This document shows positions 37,277 to 47,236 of a stretch of DNA of 64,000 nucleotides, one piece after another. A program made the translations under genes and the position numbers. Location of the stretch: assembly GCA_958510875.1 (NCBI GenBank), contig OY294067.1, forward strand, positions 273,836,742-273,900,741, read 5' to 3'. The first letter of the stretch is position 1. Each line of letters starts with the position of its first letter. Under the pieces are notes generated by a model. That model did not search any database, had not been told where the DNA came from, and saw only the letters and a program-made list of their open reading frames with translations. The stretch is from Endomychus coccineus. Its lineage: Eukaryota; Arthropoda; Insecta; Coleoptera; Endomychidae.

Positions 37277-37962
37277 ATACTTGAGTGTAATAACTGTTGG
37301 ATGACGTTCGGGAACTGTTTTCTTATCGTGAAATTTTTCGCTGAATTTGATCCCAAGTTCATATGTTCCAAAGAAAGACTTGTCAGTGACCTGACGGCAG
37401 ATTTTCGTACAGTAATATCGTTTTTTTGTCGTTTTCTTAGTATTTTCAATTTTTCCACCTCTAAAATCCATATAGTCAGGAGAATTCTTATTTTATAGTG
37501 AAGCTGAGGTAAAAATACGTAGATTTTGCTGGTGGAAATTTTTTTTGAGTGGCTGTTCACACCGATATGACGCCGTAAAAAAAATTTTTTGCCGAAAATC
37601 AGCCAATGAATAAAAATGATCCGTTATATAAGGACTATGGTAGGAAACTAACACCATTCTCGGATTCAGCGGCCAATTTTTGATCGGAAATAACTTCTTG
37701 GACGTTCATTCACTATGAAATGTCGATTTCTGGGCTCAAAGACAGTTTTTTGGTATTTCCGTTGGAAAACAATCCAGAAAATTCAATAAATTCATAAAAA
37801 TCTTTTAAAGGGTATTTCAATCCCCAAATGCCGGTAGACGAGTTCAAATACGATGTAGAAAGAGAAAAAAATTGCCCCGGCAATTTAAGCAAACTCACCT
37901 CCTTTCCCCCGCTCGGCCGTCTCCTTTAATTCAGAATTGTCCTTACGGTAATTTTAGAAAAT

Positions 37963-39180
37963 CCAAATAGTTTGATGAAAATCCAACATTTTTCCGTTAC
38001 TATCATGAGCTATTGTGAGAAAAAAATTGGTAAATAAAATCTCAATTTGTTAGTAACAAATTGATGGTTGAAGGTAAAGATCTCGAAAGACGCATTTTAT
38101 AAATCAGAAAGAAAATAATCTACGACATTCAGTTCCTTAATAATAGAAAAATTAAGAAAAATGTTGCAATAAATCATTGTTTAAACAATGAAGCTTCGGG
38201 ATGTGGGAAATAGTTTTCAAAAGTTTACTAATCAAGGAATTCTTTTAACTTATTATCTACCATAATCTCACTGTACCTCTAACAAAAATGTTTCAAAAGT
38301 TGACCCGACTGGCCTATTATAGTATAGCTAATGAGCACATTTTACATTCCGGCCTCACAATTTATCCCAAGTCCTCGATTGTTATAGTTGGTACTTTTGT
38401 TGAGAAGTTAACCCTGGCGATTTTGTAATTTTCCTATCACATTCCGTATTGCGAAATAGCAGTTCCCTCAAATCCATGCACCACTTCGGAAATAAATCGT
38501 CAAAGTATTCGAACGAGACACATTCATTTTATTTTAATCGATTTCGCATGAAACCCCACGAAATATGGTTCGAAATATTTCACGAAATTGAATGAAAACC
38601 AGCATTTCCATTCTGCAGTTTATACAAACGTGCTGTACTTCTGGAGAGCGAGCGTGCTAATGACTATTTCAAAGCTTTTCAGAAAAACGCCACTGCATTT
38701 TCGAAACTGTTCCGTTTCATTTGCAACGATCTAAATTACACTAATTAAAACATTTTTGCGTTAGTTGTGCGGGCAACGATCACGCCAAATAAAGTTAGTA
38801 TTTTAACACGACAGTGAACAAAATACCCCAAGCGGTACAACTCTCGACCGATGACGGTGGTGGCCTCATGACGACAAGTGTTTAAGTTACAGTTTGAACA
38901 TATTTGTCATGTTCTGTTAATTGAACTTGGAAGCCAACGATCGATTGTTTGTTTGAGTGCGTCATTCCAAATATATTGCTTTCCTAATTATATTGTTTAT
39001 TCTGGCACATTTACTATTTGCACAAAATTTGCCGGTCTAATATTGCAACATTCACTTCGCTAACTAAACTACCCAGCTAATTCGGCTTTACACATCGTTA
39101 CCTGCGTGTAATTGAGAGTGAATACCCACTGGTCAAAAATTAAAATAGCAGAATGCGATATATAAATGCCGCGATGGTCT
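37963..39180. other. unique-looking sequence without recognised gene
   Basis: No repeat family or protein similarity was seen. The part at about 38450-39130 has a more even base composition than most of the window, so it may be old host sequence. Confidence 0.35.
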
Positions 39181-39189
39181 GCCTTATAT

Positions 39190-39898
39190 TATTTCACCTG
39201 ATTCTTATTGCTTTTGCTGTTGGAATCACGCGTTTTTGTTCTGGTGATACGTATAAGTTCTAAGATTAAAGCCAATAATTGAATAATTTCTTGATGAGGT
39301 CTTTCAATTGGAAAATCTTGGCTTCCGGATAGATTATCACGGTAGCACGACGTTTCGTAAACAATTAGAGGTGGCATCTTCAGGGCAGGCTTGAGACTTA
39401 AACTGAAACTGATTCTAGTGGTTTCTGTAGCGATATTTATTGTAGGATAAAATTCTTCACGCTACACAGTTCACTTCCTTTATTCCGGTGGGTAACTCCG
39501 TTCTGGCACCTGATCCTGCCATTGTGCGAAGTGGGATTTTCGAAGGTTTTCAAATGTTGGGTATGTAATATCCTGAGGTTTAGATTATTTGGATATTTTA
39601 GGATGTTTTAGCTACAAGGATTTGTCGCTGATATAAGTTTGGGGCTCGGGCTTGGATTTTAGTATTTTCGGAAAGGATTAGATGATAAATGTCGAACTTG
39701 TGTTTCGCAAGTGCAGATCTACTGGTGTCACGAAGCCTTATACAGCGCACGTGTTCTTTCGCACGCTACTGTACGACCTGTTTCACCAATGTAGACTTTA
39801 CCGCGAGAACAGAGAATGCTATAAGCACCTTCTAAATGAAGAGGAGGAAGGGGATCTTTGATAAGTTTGTAAAACTGAAATAATTTTGGGAATACCCA
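39190..39898 (-). pseudogene. Penelope-like element, GIY-YIG endonuclease end
   Basis: Minus strand from 39898 inward reads FPKLFQFYKLIKDPLPPLHL, then EGAYSILCSRGKVYIGETGR at about 39830-39775, the GIY-YIG nuclease core (here A-Y-S with K-V-Y-I-G), with ALAKHKFD near 39705. The 3' side at about 39340-39390 carries AGGTGGCATCTTCAGGGC next to ACGACGTTTCGT, a motif common downstream of PLE coding regions. This piece continues the PLE at 42214-43345; a LINE separates them. Confidence 0.82.
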
Positions 39899-42213
39899 GT
39901 AGTAAGTAAGTAAGTAAGTAAGTAGGTATTTATTGAAAATATATGTACAGTGTGTAAGTTACAACATTATAACAGGCCTCGTTTCAAATAAATACAAAAA
40001 TGTTCACTGAAGGGCGAGCACTTGTGTGTGAAGTTTACAATATAATATAAATATATAAATATAATAAAATAATAATAACATGACTAATACTTGACAATAT
40101 AATATAATAATAATAATAATAAGTTTATTCATAGACAATATACGTTACATACAGATTTACTCTTAATAAGTAAATAAATAAATTTATATGAATAATACAG
40201 GTGATTGACATAAGTGATAAACACTTGTGTGTGAAATACATAATATAATACGAAATAATGAAATTGCATTTTAGACAATAAACAAACAAAAGTCACCTAG
40301 GCTAAAGCTTGTTGGTGAATAAAAAAAATACATATATAATATACGATACTAAAGTCCAAAGAACAAGGATAACCTACACATTCTATCACATCATATAAGT
40401 GTAATACATAATACATTGATTTGATTATTTGGTATTTTCAATAAGTTTATGTATATCTAATCTAGCCATGCTATTATGTACATATTTTTTAACTTTATTT
40501 TCAAATCCATATAAGTTTTGCTGCTGCTTTATCTCGCTAGGAATGGTATTATATAGTTTGGGTCCTAAGTATGAAAAACTTCTCTGGCCAACTGATTTTG
40601 AAAATTTTAAAGTTTGAACTTTATCATTGATTTTGAGTCTAGTAGAGTGATCGTGAATAATATGTGATAATAATGATTTGTTTTTGAATTGGTGTACGAC
40701 AGTCAGTAGGAAATATAATTGTCTGATATCTAGTACATTTGATTCATCAAACAGATCATTTGTAGGGTAAGTCTTTTTTTTCTGTATATTAATTTTAATA
40801 CCCGTTTTTGTATTATTTCGAGGGGTTCTAGATGTGTCTTTATCAAACTTCCCCAAGCTTCTAAGCCATATGTTAAATGAGATTCGAATAAGCTATGATA
40901 GATGATTTTCAGGTATTGAGTATCTAGTACGTTTCTCAAAAACAAAAAGTTGTAGATTATAAACCTTAATTTTTTTATTAAAGTTTCTACATGTGCGGTC
41001 CATTTTAGATTAGAATCAAAAACTATTCCTAAGTATTTAAAGCTTTGTACCGAATGTATGTGTCCTAGAGTGTTATTGCAATTCACAGTCAATGTATTGA
41101 AAGTTGGTTTATTGACTTCACTAAGAAAGAATGGCAAGTAACAAGTTTTGTTTATATTAATGGTGAGTTTCTTGAAATCCAGCCAATTTTTTATAATCTT
41201 CAAATCAGATTCCACGCTTTGCTTGACCACATCCCTATTAATGCCCGAGCAGAATACGACGGTATCATCGGCGTAGCTTAGAATTTCACTTGATGTAATT
41301 ATGCTAAATAACTCATTCACATATATTAGGAATAGTATGGAGCCGAGTACGGTCCCTTGTGGTACACCACACTCGACCTTAGTGAATGAACTTCTTGTAC
41401 CATTGATTTTCACGCTTTGTTGTCTATCCTTAAGATAATTCACAAAAAAGTTATGAGGTGTACCTCTCACGCCAATGTCTTACAGATCTTGTGCTAGTAA
41501 AGTGTGATCGACAGTATCGAAGGCTTTTGCTAAGTCGATGAATAATGCTAAGCAGTGATGACTTTTATCCAGCTGAATATGGATATTGTTGGCCAGTTGT
41601 AAAATGGCGTCTTGGGTGCATTTCATTGACTGAAATCCAAATTGTTTTGCAGATATGAGTTTATATTTATTTGTGAATTTAATAAGCCGGTCTTTCAAAA
41701 TTTTTTCAAATATCTTCGCAAAATTTGAGATTATCGATATAGGTCTGTAGTTTACTACGTCGTTTGTATTTCCTGTCTTATATATGGGGGTTATAACAGA
41801 TTTTTTAAAGGAAGTTGGACAATTCCCTGTCTCAAAGATTTTATTTATAATATAGCATAGAGGTTGGGCTATGTATTCGGAAATATGTTTTATTACATTA
41901 CTCGAAATACCGTCATGACCGGTAGACTTTTTAGTTTTCAGTGATTGTATGGTTGTTTTAACCTCATGTACATGTGTTGGGCACAGGAAGAAGGTGTTTG
42001 CACATATTCGGGAACGAGATGGTTGATTTTTGTATCTGATAATTTGATCTCCAAGCTTTTTACCTACTGACGCATAGTGTTCATTGAATATTTGTGATAT
42101 CAAATGTTCATCTATATGCATTTTACCGGAATCATCTTTGATGCAATTTATTGGCTTTTTATTAGAGCTATTGGATGATAATTCTTTCACAGTTTTCCAT
42201 AGATTTGCTTTTG
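39899..42213 (-). mobile_element. 5'-truncated LINE nested in a Penelope-like element
   Basis: The LINE lies inside a PLE whose linker reads up to the insertion from the right (PYIE.ITHRISKIL, ending HNIFTI at 42214) and resumes on the left at 39898 (FPKLFQF). The 3' end is an AGTA microsatellite at 39899-39925. A TAGTA-like string at both edges may be the target duplication, but it is blurred by the tail. The 3' untranslated part (39926-40424) holds two similar modules, each with CACTTGTGTGTGAA and an AATAAA-type signal, the inner one ending in an AATAAT tract (about 40105-40125). The 5' end is truncated in the linker before the RT, so the endonuclease is absent. Confidence 0.88.
40425..42213 (-). 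pseudogene. LINE reverse transcriptase, nearly intact
   Basis: About 596 codons on the minus strand from KANLWKTVKELSS to KLIENTK. RT motifs in order: KSTGHDGISSNVIKHI, VNYRPISIISNFAKIFEKIL, KQFGFQ, LALFIDLAKAFDTVDH (first catalytic Asp), ECGVPQGTVLGSILFLIYVN and LSYADDTVVFCSG (catalytic Asp pair). Then FKYLGIVFDSNLKWTAHVE and YGLEAWGS. Only two lesions: a TAA at 41480-41482 in an otherwise continuous frame, and a shift in the run of eight T at 40773-40780. The C-terminal tail continues in the next frame (40425-40856). It resembles the CR1/L2/Daphne group and is the best-preserved element here, so the youngest. Confidence 0.93.
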
Positions 42214-43345
42214 ATAGTAAAAATATTATGTTCTCAAAGAATTTTGGAAATTCGATGTGTTATATTTTCAATATATGGAAGATGGGCAGTGGATACAGCA
42301 GGCAGGGGTTTGTGACTCTTCATGGCTTTATGAATGAAAGATGTCTTGATTCTGATTATAAGGATTGAGGTTTAGATGAGTTTGGAGCTCTGTGGACCAA
42401 GGAGTTTATGACAGATTGCTTTGAACAGGTTGATGGTGGAAAAAGCAATTGAGGTATGAATCGGTTCTCGATACACAGACTGTCCTAAAGTGGCGACCAT
42501 GCTGCCAAATAACAAAACTGCCGTCGACATATCTAAACCAACATTTTGGCTAGAGAAGAGATGAGTCAAAAGCATCTTGCTCAAGAGTTTCCATGAAGAT
42601 ATTAGCTATGACCGGAGAAAGTGAGGAACCCATGGCAACTCCCGATGACTGCGCTCGTGAAACTTCCCATCGTACAGAAAACATGTGAAGGATAGAGAAA
42701 AATAAATGAACGGTAGTAAGTTCATTGAAATGTATTTAGCAGGCAACAGTTGAGAAATTATGAGAAGGGTGTCTGGAATGGAAACATTGGTGAAGAGTGA
42801 CGCGACGTCAAGGCTGACTAGCAAATCGCCTGTGTTAACTTTTAGCATTTGAGTATTCCAACAAAATGGAACGAATTCAGGATAAAACTGTTGGAATTGC
42901 CTACAAGAGATTTGAGATTAGATGACAGATATCGAGAGAGCTTATAAGTAGGGGATCCGATAGTGCTGACAATAGGTCTCAGGGGAATTGTTTTTTTATG
43001 AATTGTAGGCAAACTATATATAATCGTAGGCTTTTTGAACAATGGGGGATAAGGAATTTCTCATCAGGATCAGGAACGCGGATAATTTGTGAAATTGAAC
43101 GTTCAATAGAGGAGATATTTTGGTAGGAGTTTGTAGGAATTAGTTTGGAGATGTTGCATATAGTCCCAAACAGCTGTATCTCTCCTTTCATAGAACTCAT
43201 AAGTGGAACGAGCAAGCTTGCAACGTTACTGAATGTTCTCTGTTTGAGGTAGTCATAACCAGCATTTGAAGAGGTAAAAAGACCAAAAATTTCACGCCAT
43301 GTATGAATAAATGTCTCTCTATGGAATTCCGCATTGTACCACATT
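42214..43345 (-). pseudogene. Penelope-like element, reverse transcriptase part
   Basis: Minus strand: YSLPTIHKKTIPLRPIVSTI and GSPTYKLSRYLSSNLKSLVG (about 43020-42905), the N-terminal PLE RT signature. Then LLVSLDVASLFTNVSIPDTL (about 42830-42770), holding the first catalytic Asp. A damaged GSSLS-like block is near 42625, then GQSVYREPIHTSIA near 42470 and PYIE..THRISKIL near 42265-42240. The upstream part reaches at least 43345 with LQTNSYQNISSIERSIS-like sequence. Multiple frame changes. It continues into the GIY-YIG piece at 39190-39898 once the nested LINE is ignored. Confidence 0.85.
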
Positions 43346-43914
43346 GACAGTTTCGAGTGTTGTGGCGATTATACAAGCTATCTGTATACTTTGAGTATCA
43401 ACTTCTGTAACAATTATATTAGTGCTAATTATATAAATTGAAAATCTTCTGATTCAGCTGAGAGTTGGTTCTCAACATGTTCTTTATAATTGTGCTGTAG
43501 ATTGAACTTCATTCCTTTTACCCATTCATATTTCGATATCATTCACCTTTGTATTCATCCATTTTGTAATATTTTTTCCATGGTGTGTATTCAAGCCGAT
43601 TGAGTTCCCCACTTGCAAGTAAATTTCAGTCACACTCGGTGTTAGCTTTTTATTTCTTATATTTTCATGTTGATTTAACCTGGGGAAATTTGAGTGTTTG
43701 AATACCCTAGTAAGGATCAATTCATCGATTGGTTGGTCAAAATACTCTGGCGCTCAAAATTCACATTCCACGACCCGTCTTCACCGTAGTTATCGGCAAC
43801 CAGTAATAATATTTGTCAGAATAACAATTTATGACAACACAATCTAAACAGTCATGCTTGAAAATCACAACCGTAATGCGTGAAAATATACATGATGAAG
43901 TAGATATCTGTTTT
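43346..43914. other. no gene recognised, possibly the PLE leader
   Basis: Short minus-strand frames such as 43526-43720 were not recognised. This may be the 5' part of the PLE to its left. Confidence 0.35.
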
Positions 43915-44600
43915 GAGAAGGCTTTGGTGCCAGATTCAGTAAAATGCTTTGAAGATAACCAATGCAACAGCTAGAGATTCCCCATGTTTTTCAATAGATT
44001 TTCGTCATACATGTGTTACGTAGGCAAGCAGGTCTCCTGTTGATCTCTGCTGATGGAAGTCCTATTGCCGGTCATTTACGATATTCGAGGTAGCTAGGTA
44101 TTTGATGAGATCGATGTTGATCGCTTTCCCCATCCCTTTAGAGATCACAGATGATGAGGCGATGGGTCTATACCACGGTCGTATATACAGGTCTGGGAAG
44201 TCTATGTTTGACTTGAGTCTCTGACATGTCGCTAAACTCGTAGTCCCTCGCTCAGCCACCAGCTGGCGCATGGCGAAGTATGTTGTCGGTATGTCAGGAT
44301 TAGGCGCCATATCGTTCAAACACGGTCGTATAACATTCCTCGACTCATGCGCCACACTTTTGGTACTACGCAACAGATGACGCTTAGCGGACTCGCTTCT
44401 CACATAGGAAACAACCTCGAGTTCCCAGACCTGTATATATGACCGTGGTCTATACTTACTAGGAAGGATTTTCCTTCCTTTCTCCGTGTGTTGGACTCTG
44501 TCTTCCAGCTGGAAGGAATCACACCAAGTTTGTATGAAAGGGTGAACAACCTGCAGAAAACTGCTGTTAACTCGTTAGCTTCTTGGTATTGAGATCAAGC
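43915..44600 (-). pseudogene. family-J LINE fragment, split by a MITE
   Basis: Minus-strand RT finger/palm: the frame contains YRPIASSSVISKGMGKAINI (about 44165-44107) and SNIVNDRQ, then RSTGDLLAYVTHV-like sequence and LAVALVIFKAF near 43955, equivalent to the D..KAFD block but with the Asp changed. The part upstream of the YRPI block is separated from it by the 274-bp MITE at 44174-44447. It is the same family as 45850-47236. Confidence 0.75.
44174..44447. mobile_element. 274-bp MITE with 8-bp target duplication
   Basis: Bounded by exact copies of GTCTATAC at 44166-44173 and 44448-44455. TIRs: CACGGTCGTATATACAGGTC at the left, CACGGTCATATATACAGGTC read inward from the right. No coding capacity. 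The 8-bp duplication and CA...TG tips suit the hAT or P superfamilies. A second copy, itself invaded, is at 60803-61694. It landed in a family-J LINE. Confidence 0.94.
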
Positions 44601-45849
44601 AGAATGCGCCTAATTGTACGCTGACGAAATACAATTCTAGACATATGGCAGCAATATTAGGAGGGTCCTTTCTTTGTAGAAATTTTCTAGAAACATTCCA
44701 GCAAAAAGGTTGGATTTCTCCATCTACCTACCTATAATTGATGAATAAAATAATCACCCCTTATGTGAATAGAGATTATTATCTAGATAATGTGAACTTC
44801 TACGAATTGTATTCGATTAATTTCTGAATCGCTTATACGACCACATCCAATACTACAAAATGAACTGAATCGTGAATTTTACTTATAGCTCATCACGTTG
44901 CAGTCGACAAACAAATGTGATGGAACTACAACTTTGGAGAATCTAGAACGCTATTCCTATCAGTATTTTGGTTATTAATACACGATGTTATGGATCATTT
45001 TGAATCCAGCTCATAACATTTTTGGAACTCTGGATCTTAAATTACGATGTAGTGATGTTACTTTTATCCCTCCGTGAATAGAAATGGCGCTTTGCATTTC
45101 CACAATCATTCACCCAATTATCGAATTTATATTGCATTTGTTCACAATGCTTCGGAATTGCCTGGCACTTTCGATATCCAGCTCTCTTGTAAGCGCTGAA
45201 CATGCTTGTAGTTAGGACTCAGAACGGATGTATGGTTCGAAGCAAGAACTTTCCATCATCACACGTTCTTTCTTATTATTTCCAACAATGAAATCCTTTA
45301 TTCATCTCTCACAAATGTGGAGTTTATCGAGCATGAAGGTTCCTCAGAGATATACTGGAGAATTTCATGCAAATGAACGGTGGACACGATTTTGAAACTA
45401 TCATCGCAGCCTGTCATCTACTGACAACTCATTAAATCGATGATATATTTTGGGTAGTATCTTGAAAAGTACGCTCAAAAGAGCGTTGTTAATGAACAGA
45501 TTTAGATCTGGTATACAGCACATTCTTCGAACATTATAGGTTTGCCTTTCGTGTAGTAAAAAAAATAGTGGAAACAGTCTTTCAAATGACCTCAGCTCCA
45601 ACGGAGATTGTAGTTCAATAGAGGAGATATTGTCAATCTCACATTCCCGGGCATCTTTTAATATGGATGTAGGTACAAAGAACAATGCACTTATGTTTCT
45701 AATGATCGATTTCATGAATATGATACCCTCATAAAAAGGGCTGTTATATCAAATTTATGAATTTTTGGGGCTATCACTCATTCAATAAACTGTATGGCAA
45801 TATGAGAGAGATGCCTTTCAAGGCCTTTAGCAGTGAATTTTGAATCTGA
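44601..45849. other. no recognised gene, one unexplained ORF
   Basis: AT-rich. A minus-strand frame at 45401-45715 (104 codons, including ECEIDNISSIELQSPLELRS and a later RRMCCIPDLNLFINNALL) is protein-like but unassigned. It could be part of an unrecognised transposon or chance. Confidence 0.3.
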
Positions 45850-47236
45850 TTTTTTTTTATACTTTGACTAGATGAGAAGGAAACCAGTAATGTTCGAAGA
45901 TGGTCGTGTGAGTCAGTGATCGAATGTTGTGAGAGGAGATAGGCATTCGTATTTTCCTTGAAGGTTTTGAGGTTATAGGCATAGGCAAAGACCTCAGTAG
46001 GTGAAGGGTTCCATAACTTCGCTGTTAAATAGTAAGATAAAGTCTGGTAGAAAGAAAATAGTCAGGTCTCGAGTTTGACAGTGAAGGAAACACTCGTGGT
46101 GGAACATCAGATGAGATTTCTGATGAACACTGACCATGGAAATATCTATAGGAAAGGAAGAGATCTTACTACGATATTCTAGAGAGGTTAATGAGCTCGT
46201 AAGTGTGACTTCATCAATCAAACGATAGCTCTCTTCTGTATAGAATCTAACAGCGTATATTTGGGAGCAGAACACCAAACATGGGAACAGTTCTCCAGGA
46301 CAGGTCGAATCTGTTCTTTGTAGACTATGAGAAGCTGTTGTGATGTGAAGTAGCTCTTGGCAAGTAATAGAGAATCAAGTTTTTGTAGAGTGGTTTTCGC
46401 AATGGACCTAAGATGATCTTCCCGTGAGAAGGTGCTGTTGGTGATGATCCCGAACATGTTTGAGGAAAACTTCATGGGAATAGTTGTGCCTGACATCATC
46501 ATATTAGGAATTGTGGGATCCGCCTTCCTGGAGAAGACGCAGGTTTGAGTTTTGGTTTCATGAAACTCTACTAGATTTTTAAAATATTTGCCAGATCTCC
46601 ATCAATTGTGTGAACATGTCACTGTCTCGCCTCTCTGGCTTCATTGAGTGGTATAGAGGCTCCAGATGAGATGGGGTGGAACATTATCTGCAAAGGTGTG
46701 GACGAGACAGGTGGTTACTCCTAGCAGGTCGCTTATATGGAGCAGAAACAAAGTTGAGGCCAAGACAGATCCCTGTGGAACATCAACGTTGATAGCCATT
46801 GTCTAGAAGGATACTCCGTCAATCACCACAAGGAGTGATTTATCTGACAGAAACCTCGATAGTAAGCGACAATTTTGAGATCGCAAACCATGAGACGGAA
46901 GTTTCACAAGACGGCTTTGGTACTAGATTCAGTCAAATGCTTCGGAGATGATACAGCTAGACATTCTCCATCTTTTTCAATAGATTTGCTGCCATACAAG
47001 TGTTACGTAAGAGAGCAGGTCTCCTGTTGATAAATGCTGACGAAAGCCATACTGCCGGTCATTCACGATTTTAGAGCTCTCTATATAATGAATGATCTCG
47101 AGGTTGATTGATTTCTCTATCACTTTAGAGATCACAGATGATAGTGTAATGGGTATGTAATTATTACGAATGGTTTTATGAATGTTATTCATATTTGAAT
47201 AGTTAACATTTGAAATTTTTTTTCCAATCACTATTT
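45850..47236 (-). pseudogene. family-J LINE, longest copy
   Basis: Minus-strand RT from ITLSSVISKVIEKSINLEI and SSKIVNDRQYGFRQHLSTGD (about 47150-47030). Then the VALD..KAF region, and a VPQGSVLA-like region near 46790 (in another frame). FADNV at about 46705 stands where FADD should be, so the catalytic Asp pair is lost. The thumb ITNSTFSREDHLRSIAKTTL and LENCSHVWCSAPKYTLLDSI are at 46218-46502, and the SLPTEVFAYAYNL-like end is near 46010-45970. Upstream it is cut at 47236 by palindrome B. It is not functional. Confidence 0.8.

Larger units (their letters stand above)
33904..37962. mobile_element. giant palindrome A (foldback-like), interrupted
   Basis: The left arm (33904 to about 34870) pairs with a right arm that is cut into two blocks, about 34920-35577 and 37277-37962. 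Centre landmarks are ATGATGACCCAGAGCC (left) and GGCTCTGGGTCATCAT (right). Outer landmarks are CTGAATTAAAGGAGACGGCC (33939 on) and its complement ending near 37938. Each arm is about 1 kb around a roughly 50-60-bp loop. No transposase was recognised. The 1.7-kb insertion inside the right arm is annotated separately. Confidence 0.88.

Noticed and set aside
37301..37498. 65-codon plus-strand ORF in palindrome A
   Set aside because: Opposite strand of the repeated arm ORF; a by-product of the duplication.
39899..39925. AGTA run considered as an independent satellite
   Set aside because: It is the 3' tail of the nested LINE, at the exact junction with the Penelope-like element.
44062..44403. 113-codon ORF that looks like one protein
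   Set aside because: Chimera by chance: the first part is MITE sequence, the rest is family-J LINE.
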